The notes beneath the pieces were generated by a model. The model searched no databases and was not told the origin of the DNA. It saw only the letters and a list, made by a program, of their open reading frames with translations. A program made the position numbers and the translations under genes. This document shows, in pieces, positions 54,574 through 63,752 of a stretch of 64,000 bases of DNA. Source of the DNA: Candidatus Cloacimonadota bacterium (lineage in GTDB: Bacteria > Cloacimonadota > Cloacimonadia > Cloacimonadales > JAJBBL01); assembly GCA_019429305.1 (NCBI GenBank), contig JAHYIR010000006.1, forward strand, positions 50,077-114,076. Direction: 5' to 3'. The stretch's first letter is position 1, and every line of letters begins with the position of its first letter.

Positions 54574-54726
54574 AAAAAAATAGCATCTGGTTGGTAATGA
54601 AAAATCTGGTTGACATAAAGTATCTATATATTATTGAAGTCAATCCAATTATAAATTGGTACTAATGGCATTGTGATAGTCAGTCATTGTCCCTAACATG
54701 TTATAAAGATGTCAGTTAGAGTTTAT

Positions 54727-54732
54727 TTGACA
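54727..54732 (+). promoter_or_regulatory. TTGACA -35-like box upstream of tRNA-Leu
   Basis: TTGACA 39 bases before the mature tRNA; GTTATAGTAGATAAT follows with a TATAGT-like -10 at about 19-20 bases spacing. Confidence 0.45.
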
Positions 54733-54765
54733 CAAAGTGTAACCTAGAGAGTTATAGTAGATAAT

Positions 54766-54852
54766 GCCGAAGTGGTGAAATTGGTAGACGCAGTGGACTC
54801 AAAATCCACCGAGTTTCGGCTCGTGCCGGTTCGAGTCCGGCCTTCGGCACCA
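54766..54852 (+). tRNA. tRNA-Leu (CAA anticodon)
   Basis: 87 bases with encoded CCA. Acceptor GCCGAAG/CTTCGGC, D arm GTGGTGAAATTGGTAGAC, anticodon stem-loop GTGGACTCAAAATCCAC (anticodon CAA), long variable arm (CGAGTTTCGGCTCG) and T arm GCCGG-TTCGAGT-CCGGC. The class II long arm and CAA anticodon make this a leucine tRNA for UUG. Confidence 0.97.
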
Positions 54853-54953
54853 TTAAAGAGAATAAAGACAAGGAGGCAAGCTACTTGATTAAGCTAATTG
54901 TCTGTCACTTTGTAAGTTTATAAAAGAGAATAAATTTTGGAGGAACTTCGCGT

Positions 54954-56114
54954 ATGAAGAACATAAAGTTCGTAGCCATTACTTTGATAGTAATGTTCGG
55001 GATAATGATCCCACAATGGTTAAGCGGTGTGTCAGAAGCCGGCGTAATCTTCTTGCTTATAGAACCGGGTTCTAGACCGGGTGGTATGGGACATGCCTAT
55101 GTTGCTCAAGTTGATGATGCTTTTGCCGGATATTGGAATCCGGGTGCAATGGCGTTCAATCGTAAAACTCAGTTTGCAGGTATGCATACTAACTGGTTCG
55201 GAGATATCTTTGATGATATCTATATCGAGTATCTCGGCTGGAATCAGTATTTTCAAGACATCGGCAATATCGGAGCACATGTCATCTTCCTGACGTATGG
55301 AAAACAAGACCGGATGGATGAACAGGGTAATTATTTAGGAGAGTTTACCAGTTATGAGTTGGCAGTAGCAGCAAGTTATGCCAATCAGGTTTCAGATCGT
55401 CTCGGTCTGGGATTAACGTTTAAATTCATCTTGAGTGATCTGGCTCCCGAAGGCACCGGAGAGACTGAGGTTGGTGTCAAAGGTCGCGGAATAAGCTATG
55501 CTTTTGATTTTGGTGTTAAATCACAGGGTATAGATTTCGGACAGGTTATGGTTGCTCCCTACAATGGTTTGATTGCGGCATATAACGGTATTGCTACATT
55601 AACGGGAGTTAACAAAGCCAATTATTCCGGATTTAGCTTACCGGTTCATAATCTTGATTTTGGTCTCAATCTGCAGAACATTGGTCCCAATATTGTTTAT
55701 ATTGACGATGCCCAATCAGATCCGCTTCCCATGAATTGGCGGATGGGATTATCATATCGCTTAATGGAATCACAATTCAATAAGTTAATCCTCAATGCAG
55801 ATATGAACAAGCTATTAGCTAATGATGATCCTTTCTATCAAAGAATAATAACCGCTTGGTATGATGATCCGATGCAGGAAGAAATCGACTCAACGATCTT
55901 CAATATCGGCGCTGAGTATACCTACTTTAATTTACTCTCTCTTCGTGGTGGTTATATTTACGATAAAGCAGGAGACATTATTGGACCATCTTTTGGAGCC
56001 GGTATTCAATATACGTTTACTCAAAGATATAAGGTGAGTTTTGATTTTGCCTTCCAACAGGGTGGCGGATTAGTAGATTATAATAAAACATTTTCACTGG
56101 GCTTAGAGTTCTAA
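54954..56114 (+). CDS. PorV/PorQ-like outer membrane protein (type IX secretion related)
   Basis: A 386-residue exported barrel: signal peptide (about 1-30), then the family hallmark FLLIEPGSRPGGMGHAYVAQVDDAFAGYWNPGAMAF, repeated strands, and an aromatic C-terminus (FSLGLEF). Proteins of this PorV/UPF0164 group sit in the outer membrane; PorV moves type IX cargo from the translocon to the surface. Its nearest neighbour is a cargo-type metalloprotease (56296-59532), which fits that role. AGGAGG-type site precedes the ATG. Confidence 0.82.
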   Translation: MKNIKFVAITLIVMFGIMIPQWLSGVSEAGVIFLLIEPGSRPGGMGHAYVAQVDDAFAGYWNPGAMAFNRKTQFAGMHTNWFGDIFDDIYIEYLGWNQYFQDIGNIGAHVIFLTYGKQDRMDEQGNYLGEFTSYELAVAASYANQVSDRLGLGLTFKFILSDLAPEGTGETEVGVKGRGISYAFDFGVKSQGIDFGQVMVAPYNGLIAAYNGIATLTGVNKANYSGFSLPVHNLDFGLNLQNIGPNIVYIDDAQSDPLPMNWRMGLSYRLMESQFNKLILNADMNKLLANDDPFYQRIITAWYDDPMQEEIDSTIFNIGAEYTYFNLLSLRGGYIYDKAGDIIGPSFGAGIQYTFTQRYKVSFDFAFQQGGGLVDYNKTFSLGLEF

Positions 56115-56157
56115 GATCCAGATAAATATGATGAATCACTCTTAGATCTGATGCAAC

Positions 56158-56215
56158 AACCCTTCACCAAAACGGGAAGCATCCTCGAGGGAGCAATCCA
56201 TTTTGGTGAAGGGTT
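56158..56215. repeat. Inverted repeat family 2, copy 2
   Basis: Perfect 15-bp arms AACCCTTCACCAAAA/TTTTGGTGAAGGGTT around a loop that has GGGAAGC, the palindrome CCTCGAGG and AGCAATC. Relative of the element at 52685-52741. It lies between the PorV-like gene and the metalloprotease gene and could act as a hairpin there. Confidence 0.77.
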
Positions 56216-56295
56216 ACATTAGCGAAGAGAGCTGAAAAATCAGAGACCCTATTTACATATATGGTCTCTTCTGCTCAAGGCAACTGAAAGGACCA

Positions 56296-59200
56296 ATGAG
56301 ATTTATCAAAGATAAAGTTAACTTTTTACTACCACTTCTCTTACTCTCAAGTGTTGTTTTGACTGGAGTTTCGGGTAGAGTCGAACTAAATAAGGAGTAT
56401 CCTTCCGCTGTAGATGGTTTAGCCACTCAACGCCGTATTCATCCTGCAGAACAGTATTTTCATTCCCAACGTACAGCAAGAATTGCTTCCAGAACTGCTA
56501 ATTTTGATAAACTTCTCGTACTGCTCATTGATTTTCAGGAAGATGATGATCCACGAACAACAGGAAACGGAAAATTTTTATTAGAGTTCGATCCTGAATA
56601 TCCTATAACAATTGGAGCACCACCTCACGACTACGAATACTTTTCAGCAATACTGGAAGCGATGAGATATTACTATTTAGCGGCAAGTTTAGGCAATTAT
56701 GATCTGCAGTATGATATCTATCCCCTGGAAGATGATCCTAAATTCGCTTATACTTTACCGCAACAGATAGGATACTATAATCCGGGATTGGATAATTACG
56801 ATCTTTTCGTTGCCAGGATCGAAGAATATTTCTTTGATATTTTTACTACTGCAGACAGTTACGGTGAAATCGACTTCGGTCAATACGGACATTATCTGAT
56901 CATTCATGCCGGTTCGGATTGGCAACACGATATTTATGGAGACAGTCCCTCGGATCTGCCGTCTTTCTTTATCCAGGTTGGTGACGGTAAGGAGGTTTGG
57001 GTCAATGACGGCACAGTAATGATCGATCATGCCTGTAATGTACCGGAGACGATCAGTCAGGATGGTCGTTATGGGGTGATAAATGCTGTCATAGCCCATG
57101 AATTCGGACATTCGTTGGGTTTTGTCGATCTCTATAATGTTAATAATTTCTATCCGGCTGTCGGGTATTGGGACATCATGGATGCAGGGGGTATGGGGCG
57201 TCTAGTTGATATCGGCTACGACGGAGAGTTCTATGCCATAGAAGGGGGTTTACCTACTCTTCCCGGTGCATGGCATCGCTTACTCATCTGGGGTGATGTT
57301 TTTGAAGATATGGAGGTCTATAAACAGATAACCGATTTCTCCGTCGGAGAAGAGATCACAATATCAGCAGCTTCAAATCTCTACGACCAGGATAATCCGC
57401 TGCCCTATTTTGTAAAAGTACCGCTCAATGCTCAGGAATATTTGCTGTTAGAGAACAGACATGTTGATCCGGATGGAGACGGTGGTATTTATTTTAGGGG
57501 AGCAGCTCCAATAACTCCCGGGGGAACTGATTACAGGGTATTGCTTCATCCGATAGGGATCAATGACCCTACCATGAAACCTATTTATGAATACGATTGG
57601 CTGTTACCCGGCTGGATGAGTAAGAGCGGAAAGTCCTATGGTGGCGGAATTATTGCCTGGCATATAGATGAAAAGGTCATCTATGAAGAGGGCTACACCT
57701 ATGCAGACGGGACTTTTGCCAGTAACTACCAGATCAACAGGATCAACACAAATCCCAACCGGAGAGGTATCAGGATCATAGAAGCCGACAATCTCCATGA
57801 TATTGGTAATCCTTATTCCTGGTACTGGTATGGTACGGAGTATGAGCCGTTCTTTCGTTATAAACCTCTATTGGATGTCGATGGCGACTTTGCCGGCTGG
57901 TCTTATGAAGAGTTCAGCTATAATCTCTCCTCTACATCGAAACCGGCACTCTTGACGAATAATGGCTATCCTTCGGTATACCGGATCTATGATATCAGCT
58001 CTTCAGCCGGAATAATGACCTTTAAGTACAGCTTTGAACCATTCGAAGAGACAAACATTTTAAGCAAAGATGTTAAGATAAATTATCTGGCTTATCCGTC
58101 TATCACATCATTCCTGGGTGGAGTAAGTGAAATGCTGGTCTTTACAGAAGAGGGTGTTTACTTTTACCGACACTTATATGACAAATGGGCAGGCTTTTTA
58201 AACAACTTCGACTATTTACCGACTCATCCGGTTACTTTTTATGAAAGAACAGGATATGCGACAATTTATTATGTTACTTCAGGGAACAAGTTGATCAAAA
58301 TATCAGATAATGTGAGTAATTTCACGCAAGTTGTGATGGAACTGGAGAGCGATATTATTGAAACACCCCTTCTGATTGAGAAAGATGATGATCTGCTGAT
58401 CGTTATTCCAACAGAAGATGAGCTAATTATCATGAGCGAACTGGGTATCGAGTTAGAAGAGCAAATTTCTTTAGCCATGCCCAATGCCCGGGTAGTATAT
58501 GATGGTTATACTTTGACAGCTATAAGTGATAATGTAATGTATTATATAACACTTCCTTTATTACTGACAGAAGCTCCTGATCACCTGCTCTTTGAACATA
58601 TTCAAATGCCGACAAGTTTAGGGAGCAATTATTACCCGGTTGCTTATGCTCCGGATCAGATGATCTTCTACCAAGATGATACCGGTGATGTATATAGAAG
58701 CCGGCTTTTGTCAGGTCAGTTGGAGAACTTCTTCAACTTAACCCAATATACAACAGCAGAACCGACGCAATTGGCTTTGGGAAATATCGGGGAAAGGGTG
58801 GTCTATCTGTTCTTTGCTGCCGGTGAATATCTATTTGCTGTCGATATTGATGGTACGATGGCTCAAGGATATCCCAAATATATTGAAAACAGACATTTCC
58901 AACCGGGTGGAGATGTAAGAATTCTGGAAATAGAGGGACAAACCATGTTGGTCCTTCCTGTGACTTCGTCGAGCTCGGAAGCAGCCACCCCGAAGCATTT
59001 TCCTCGGTTGATAGATGAAGGTTATCTCTTTTATGACTTTGAGAACGGTTTACTGGCAGAAAACTCGATAATCTGGAACAGACCTGATTATCCCGACTAC
59101 TTTTATTGGGAAGAACATTCTGAACGGCTTTATTTCTTCTTTGCCGATACGAATGAAAATCTTTACGAAGCTATTTTAACACAGACGGAGGAGGACCCGA

Positions 59201-59532
59201 TAGTCTGGAACGGTTATAGAAACTCTAAATGGTCGGTGTATGAGGGGATCCATTCTCCACATACTACTCCTGTTGAAACGGTTAAAGCGTATGCCTTTCC
59301 AAATCCGTCAAGAAAGGGCGAGGTGAGAATTAGGGTTGAAGGTGGAGAAGAAAGGATAGAGTTGCAGATCTTTGATATTTCCGGGAAAAGATTGTTCAAC
59401 AATATCTATGTTGAGAACATCGGATCAATTTATGACATTCGTTGGAATACTACTAATATAGCGTCCGGAGTCTATTTTGGGATTGTTAAGACAAAAGGTA
59501 AGAGTGTTAATTTTAAGGTGGCGATTGAATGA
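56296..59532 (+). CDS. Large M6-family metalloprotease with type IX sorting domain
   Basis: A 1078-residue secreted protease (immune inhibitor A-like). Signal segment (about 1-30), protease domain (about 40-430) with the zinc motif HEFGHSLGFVD (His268, Glu269, His272; Asp278 as in M6 HEFGHxxGxxD), a Met-turn-like DIMDAGGMG, then a long beta-rich C-terminal region (about 570-980) and a final sorting domain (about 995-1078) with AFPNPSRKGEVRI, LQIFDISGKRLFN and GVYFGIVKTKG. It should leave the cell by the type IX route and digest extracellular protein, feeding amino acids to the fermentation. Confidence 0.88.
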   Translation: MRFIKDKVNFLLPLLLLSSVVLTGVSGRVELNKEYPSAVDGLATQRRIHPAEQYFHSQRTARIASRTANFDKLLVLLIDFQEDDDPRTTGNGKFLLEFDPEYPITIGAPPHDYEYFSAILEAMRYYYLAASLGNYDLQYDIYPLEDDPKFAYTLPQQIGYYNPGLDNYDLFVARIEEYFFDIFTTADSYGEIDFGQYGHYLIIHAGSDWQHDIYGDSPSDLPSFFIQVGDGKEVWVNDGTVMIDHACNVPETISQDGRYGVINAVIAHEFGHSLGFVDLYNVNNFYPAVGYWDIMDAGGMGRLVDIGYDGEFYAIEGGLPTLPGAWHRLLIWGDVFEDMEVYKQITDFSVGEEITISAASNLYDQDNPLPYFVKVPLNAQEYLLLENRHVDPDGDGGIYFRGAAPITPGGTDYRVLLHPIGINDPTMKPIYEYDWLLPGWMSKSGKSYGGGIIAWHIDEKVIYEEGYTYADGTFASNYQINRINTNPNRRGIRIIEADNLHDIGNPYSWYWYGTEYEPFFRYKPLLDVDGDFAGWSYEEFSYNLSSTSKPALLTNNGYPSVYRIYDISSSAGIMTFKYSFEPFEETNILSKDVKINYLAYPSITSFLGGVSEMLVFTEEGVYFYRHLYDKWAGFLNNFDYLPTHPVTFYERTGYATIYYVTSGNKLIKISDNVSNFTQVVMELESDIIETPLLIEKDDDLLIVIPTEDELIIMSELGIELEEQISLAMPNARVVYDGYTLTAISDNVMYYITLPLLLTEAPDHLLFEHIQMPTSLGSNYYPVAYAPDQMIFYQDDTGDVYRSRLLSGQLENFFNLTQYTTAEPTQLALGNIGERVVYLFFAAGEYLFAVDIDGTMAQGYPKYIENRHFQPGGDVRILEIEGQTMLVLPVTSSSSEAATPKHFPRLIDEGYLFYDFENGLLAENSIIWNRPDYPDYFYWEEHSERLYFFFADTNENLYEAILTQTEEDPIVWNGYRNSKWSVYEGIHSPHTTPVETVKAYAFPNPSRKGEVRIRVEGGEERIELQIFDISGKRLFNNIYVENIGSIYDIRWNTTNIASGVYFGIVKTKGKSVNFKVAIE

Positions 59533-59602
59533 TCAAGATCGATCCACTAATAGCCGCGAATAAAAAACGATGTACACGGATAATAATGAAACAAAACCAA
59601 AA

Positions 59603-59709
59603 TTTGTCATGTCGAGCGTAGTCGAGACATCTCATCTTTGCTTGCTTAGCTTCGAAGCAGTCGGTAATGAGATCTCTCCATTACGCTGCGCTTCAGTCGA
59701 GATGACAAA
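59603..59709. repeat. Imperfect inverted repeat TTTGTCAT...ATGACAAA
   Basis: Left arm begins TTTGTCATGTCGAG (59603) and right arm ends CTCGACT-related TCAGTCGAGATGACAAA (to 59709). GTCGAGCGTAGTCGAGACATC lies on the left and GATCTCTCCATTACGCTGCGC on the right. A related short copy is at 52634-52665. Repeats of the form GTCATxTCGAGCGxAGTCGAGA are common between genes in many genomes. Confidence 0.7.
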
Positions 59710-59830
59710 GAGGAAGGATGCTTCAGTCGAGATGACAAAGAGGAAGGATGCTTCAGTCGAGATGACAAAGAGGAAGGATGCTTCAGTCGAGATGACAAAG
59801 AGGAAGGATGCTTCAGTCGAGATGACAAAG
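59691..59830 (+). repeat. 30-bp tandem repeat array, 4 units plus a partial
   Basis: Unit CTTCAGTCGAGATGACAAAG plus AGGAAGGATG, identical in four copies (59691, 59721, 59751, 59781) and a fifth truncated after 20 bases (59811-59830). The unit is the right arm of the adjacent inverted repeat plus ten bases, so the array arose by tandem duplication of that arm. Confidence 0.92.
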
Positions 59831-59884
59831 ATTGGATGATAACTTAAAGTTCAAAATGTATGATTAAATATAAAAGGAGTTAAG

Positions 59885-60733
59885 ATGAAATACTGGAGAA
59901 TATCTATCTGCTTAACTATTATGCTGGTTTCAATATCAGGGGTTTTTGCCCAGATCTATGTCCCAGAAGGTGAAGAAGTTTGGTATGATGAAACGGCTTA
60001 TCGGGGAGAAAGAAAATCTGCTACAACAGCGATCATTCTATCTTCGATCTTTCCCGGTAGTGGACATTTCTATGCCAACAGACGATCAGTCGGCACTTAT
60101 ATCTTTCCGGTGCTGGAAATAGCAATGTGGGCTGGTTTTATTCATTTCAATAACAAAGGTCAGGATATCGAAAGAGATTATATGGCTTTCGCCAATGAAC
60201 ATTACGATAGGATCAGACAGACCACAGCCCAGAATAATCTGATCAACAATGAAAATTCGAGTGATATCTATAACAATATTCATTTTCGGTTAGATGCTAC
60301 TAATACCCAACACTTTTATGAAGATATTGGTAAGTATAACAAGTATATCTTCGGCTGGGAAGATTGGTATGATATTTACTTTGAGTATGGAGTTCAGTGG
60401 GAATTTGATGGTGAAGGAATATGGATTGGGAATCGCCCGACACATCCGAATCCACCAGAAGGTTTAAATCCCGATAATTGGTATGCACCATATAGTGGCT
60501 TGAGAGCTGAATATATAAGCATGCGAAGAGAGGCACAACAGAATTTTGATAGAAGGACACTGATGAGTTTTGGGTTGGTTTTCAATCGTATCATCAGTGC
60601 AATTGATGCCGTAAGGGTTACTACCAGATATAATCGTGAACTACGCTATGCATCTAATTTCGACTTTCGACTGCAACCGACTTTTGTTAACAATCAATTC
60701 ACACCAACTGTTAGGTTGGGTTATAGGTTTTAG
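59885..60733 (+). CDS. DUF5683-like envelope protein 1
   Basis: First of three related genes in tandem. The 282 residues have a signal peptide (about 1-23), the common core SSIFPGSGHFYANRRSVGTYIF followed by a hydrophobic helix, a long tyrosine-rich middle region, the shared NRIISAIDAVRVTTRYNR helix, and a strand-like end (TVRLGYRF). The PG-G-Y core and NR-ISAIDA helix resemble DUF5683. Function unknown; they may be outer membrane or inner membrane envelope parts. Gap of 11 bases to the next copy. Confidence 0.68.
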   Translation: MKYWRISICLTIMLVSISGVFAQIYVPEGEEVWYDETAYRGERKSATTAIILSSIFPGSGHFYANRRSVGTYIFPVLEIAMWAGFIHFNNKGQDIERDYMAFANEHYDRIRQTTAQNNLINNENSSDIYNNIHFRLDATNTQHFYEDIGKYNKYIFGWEDWYDIYFEYGVQWEFDGEGIWIGNRPTHPNPPEGLNPDNWYAPYSGLRAEYISMRREAQQNFDRRTLMSFGLVFNRIISAIDAVRVTTRYNRELRYASNFDFRLQPTFVNNQFTPTVRLGYRF

Positions 60734-60744
60734 GTGAGGTCAGA

Positions 60745-61422
60745 TTGAGGAAAACGGTTTTAGGAATACTGATAATTCTGCTGCTTAGCTCTGGTAGTTT
60801 ATTGGCTGAGCAGGTTTCTACGGGTAAAGCCATGCTCTATTCGGCTCTGGTACCCGGATTAGGCGAGATGTATCTTTCTGATTATACCAGAGCAGGAATC
60901 TTCTTAGGTGCAGAAATACTCATATTAGCTTCTTACTTCCGTCTTAATCAGGAAGTGGACTGGAAAACCAATTCTTACAAAACATACGCTAATCGCTATG
61001 CCGATGTTCCTTTTGGTGCCTCTGATAGTTACTATAGATTGATCAACAATTACATCAGCAGCGATAAGTACAATACTGAAATAGAACTTTTTCTGCGGAA
61101 CAGGTATATAATCTATGATTATAATCCCGATCTGTATAACCATTATTTAGATCTTTATCTGATTGATGATGAAGATGCCTGGGAGTGGGAAAGCAGAGAG
61201 AATTGGCTGAGATATAGAGAGATCAGGAGAGAAAAACAACGGTTAGAGATCTATACAAATTTTGCTATTGGTGCCGCAGTGATCAACCGACTTATCAGTG
61301 TTATTGATTCAGCAATTTTAGCGAGAAGCATTAATAGACAGCAAACCTTTTTATCTAACCTAAATGTTGAACCGGATCTTACCCGAATAGGATGGACTCT
61401 GTCTTATGAATTCAAGTTTTAA
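60745..61422 (+). CDS. DUF5683-like envelope protein 2 (TTG start)
   Basis: Second copy: 225 residues with signal (MRKTVLGILIILLLSSGSLLAEQ), core SALVPGLGEMYLSDYTRAGIFL, helix NRLISVIDSAILARSINR and strand end TLSYEFKF. The start is TTG 60745 with GGTGAGG eight bases upstream, and no ATG suits better. Its last 17 bases overlap the next gene. The divergence from copies 1 and 3 indicates an old duplication. Confidence 0.68.
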   Translation: MRKTVLGILIILLLSSGSLLAEQVSTGKAMLYSALVPGLGEMYLSDYTRAGIFLGAEILILASYFRLNQEVDWKTNSYKTYANRYADVPFGASDSYYRLINNYISSDKYNTEIELFLRNRYIIYDYNPDLYNHYLDLYLIDDEDAWEWESRENWLRYREIRREKQRLEIYTNFAIGAAVINRLISVIDSAILARSINRQQTFLSNLNVEPDLTRIGWTLSYEFKF

Positions 61423-62143
61423 ACTTTGCGGTCTTTTATGTGCAATAGTCGTTTATGCGGGGCAGATCTCGTTTTGCTTTGCTCAGATTCCAGCAAGCAT
61501 GGAATACGATCAAATCGAGATATCAAGTAGCGAGAAATCGGTCTTTCAGAGCTTTTTGAAATCTGCAGTAGTACCTGGTTGGGGTGAGTTGAGTTTGGGG
61601 AATAAGAGTGGCTATGTGTTTCTTGCTTCTGAATTATTGCTCTGGTCGGGCAGGTTGTATTTTCTGGAAGAGGTAAAACTCAGAGAGGAAGAGGCATACG
61701 TCTATGCAATGAAATATGCCGGGCTGCAACCGGGGAAATATAGCAACGATTATTTTGATCTATTGAGTCGCTATAATAGCTCCGGCTTTGAAACAGGCGG
61801 ATATAATGAAATGGTCTTAATAAGAGCGCAAACCTTATATCCTGATGATACGGAAGCCCAGAATCAATACATTCTCGACAATGCTATCCTCGATCAATCG
61901 CTATACTGGGATTGGGAAACCAGGGAAAACCGTCGACAATACAGTATCATGAGAAAAAACGCAGATCATAATAGAGATTATGCTAAAGCAGTTATCGGGG
62001 TAATAGTAGCTAACCATGTTATTAGTGCCATCAATGCAGTAAGAGTAACATCCAACATAAATAGAAGAAACAGGATCCAGGTAGGACTTGACTTTGATAG
62101 AAAAGATATGATACCTCTAATTAAGGCATCTTATCGTTTTTAG
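61406..62143 (+). CDS. DUF5683-like envelope protein 3
   Basis: Third copy: 245 residues with signal (about 1-27), core SAVVPGWGELSLGNKSGYVFL, helix NHVISAINAVRVTSNINR and strand end LIKASYRF. The start ATG 61406 lies inside the end of copy 2. It is followed 40 bases later by hutH. All three share the W-E-x-R-E-N/R-x-Y segment near the middle (DWETRENRRQYSIM here, EWESRENWLRYREI in copy 2). Confidence 0.68.
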   Translation: MNSSFKLCGLLCAIVVYAGQISFCFAQIPASMEYDQIEISSSEKSVFQSFLKSAVVPGWGELSLGNKSGYVFLASELLLWSGRLYFLEEVKLREEEAYVYAMKYAGLQPGKYSNDYFDLLSRYNSSGFETGGYNEMVLIRAQTLYPDDTEAQNQYILDNAILDQSLYWDWETRENRRQYSIMRKNADHNRDYAKAVIGVIVANHVISAINAVRVTSNINRRNRIQVGLDFDRKDMIPLIKASYRF

Positions 62144-62182
62144 CTGATCAATGCCTCTGAAATGAGTTATTAGGGTAAAGCA

Positions 62183-63709
62183 ATGAAGTCGATCAATATT
62201 GATGGAAATAATCTCACTCTGGAAGAGATAAAAAGGGTAGCTGTCGGCAACCAAGGGATCAGGTTATCGGAAGCAGCAAAGAAAGCAGTTCGTAAGTGTC
62301 GTGATTATGTTGAGAAACTAATCGCTGACAAGCGGATTGTTTATGGTTTAACAACCGGCTTCGGTAAATTTGCCGGAGTTACCATATCTCCTGATAAGAT
62401 AGAAGAATTACAAGAAAATCTTATCTTGAGCCATGCTACAGGGGTAGGTGAACATTTTTCAATCCCGGAAACGAGAGCTATTACACTACTACGTTGTAAT
62501 GTACTGGCTAAAGGGTTTTCCGGTGTGAGAATTTCGACTCTGGAAACCTTGATCAAAATGCTTAATGCAGGAATTCATCCCTGTATTCCAGAAAAAGGTT
62601 CTGTTGGTGCAAGTGGTGATCTGGCTCCTCTGTCTCATTTAGCATTGGTTTTGATCGGTGAAGGATATGCTGAATACAAAGGTGAGATCATTCACGGGAA
62701 AGAAGCTCTCCAGAAAGCTGGGCTCAAACCGGTTAGATTAGCGGCTAAAGAAGGATTGGCTCTTAATAACGGAACACAGGTCATGACTGCCGTTGGTGCT
62801 TTGACCTTACTAAAAGCTCAACATCTCTGTAAGGTTGCCGATGTATGTGCAGCTGTTTCGGTAGATACAATGCTGGGAACTCCCGCTGCTTTTCATGAAC
62901 TGATCCATTCTGTGAGACCACATCAGGGACAGATCAGAGTAGCTGAGAATTTGAACAATCTACTCCTTGGAAGTAAGATCAGAAAGTCGCATCTTTATTG
63001 TGACCGGGTGCAAGATCCATATAGTCTTCGATGTGTACCTCAGGTACACGGAGCTGTCAGAGATGCTCTTGAATATGTGAGGAATACCATAGAAATAGAG
63101 ATAAATTCTGCAACTGATAATCCTCTTATCTTTCCTGATCAAGGTGAGGTCATATCGGGGGGGAATTTCCATGGTGAGCCGGTAGCTTTTGCCTGTGATG
63201 TAATGGGTTTAACAATGGCAGAATTAGGTAGCATCTCCGAAAGGAGAATCGAGCAAATATGTAATCCGGCACTAAACAGAGACCTGAAACCATTTTTAGC
63301 TCCTCGACCCGGACTGGATTCAGGTTTCATGATAGCCCATGTTACTGCTGCGGCGCTGGTATCAGAGAATAAGACATTAGCACATCCGGCATCTGTAGAT
63401 TCTATTCCAACCTCTGCAAATCAGGAAGATCATGTCAGCATGGGTACTATTGGGTCAATTAAAGCCAGAAGTATAGTTGATAATATTGCTCACGTCCTGG
63501 GAATAGAGCTGATGATAGCTTTACAAGGGCTGGAAGAGAGAAAGATCAAATCATCTCCGGTAATTGAAGCGATCAGAAAAGAGGTCAGGAAAGATGTTGC
63601 TTTCCTCAAAAAAGATAGAAATCTCAATGATGACATACACTTTATGAAGAGATTTGTCGAATCGGAAAAGATATTAGAGATCATAAGGGAATATCTCGAT
63701 ATAAAATAA
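62183..63709 (+). CDS. hutH: Histidine ammonia-lyase
   Basis: Removes ammonia from histidine to give urocanate, the first step of histidine breakdown. The 508 residues have the MIO-forming Ala143-Ser144-Gly145 in GSVGASGDLAPLSHLAL, VYGLTTGFGKFAG, the substrate-site region NGTQVMTAVGAL, VQDPYSLRCVPQVHG and NPLIFPDQGEVISGGNFHGE. No hutU or hutI is in the window. A weak site precedes ATG 62183. Fits an amino-acid-degrading lifestyle. Confidence 0.95.
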   Translation: MKSINIDGNNLTLEEIKRVAVGNQGIRLSEAAKKAVRKCRDYVEKLIADKRIVYGLTTGFGKFAGVTISPDKIEELQENLILSHATGVGEHFSIPETRAITLLRCNVLAKGFSGVRISTLETLIKMLNAGIHPCIPEKGSVGASGDLAPLSHLALVLIGEGYAEYKGEIIHGKEALQKAGLKPVRLAAKEGLALNNGTQVMTAVGALTLLKAQHLCKVADVCAAVSVDTMLGTPAAFHELIHSVRPHQGQIRVAENLNNLLLGSKIRKSHLYCDRVQDPYSLRCVPQVHGAVRDALEYVRNTIEIEINSATDNPLIFPDQGEVISGGNFHGEPVAFACDVMGLTMAELGSISERRIEQICNPALNRDLKPFLAPRPGLDSGFMIAHVTAAALVSENKTLAHPASVDSIPTSANQEDHVSMGTIGSIKARSIVDNIAHVLGIELMIALQGLEERKIKSSPVIEAIRKEVRKDVAFLKKDRNLNDDIHFMKRFVESEKILEIIREYLDIK

Positions 63710-63752
63710 GTTTACTGCCGTTATCCATAAGAAACACTATATAGGATAAATA

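Larger units (their letters stand above)
59533..59884. other. Repeat-filled gap between metalloprotease and tandem membrane protein genes
   Basis: 352 bases with no gene. An imperfect inverted repeat (59603-59709) and a 30-bp tandem array (59691-59830) fill the middle. An open frame through the array (DASVEMTKRK repeats) is an artefact of the repeat. Confidence 0.7.

Noticed and set aside
59691..59830. CRISPR array
   Set aside because: Units are contiguous without unique spacers, and no cas gene is present.
59570..59839. An 89-codon open frame with repeated DASVEMTKRK
   Set aside because: It is a translation of the 30-bp tandem repeat and the adjacent inverted repeat, with no ribosome site or family match.
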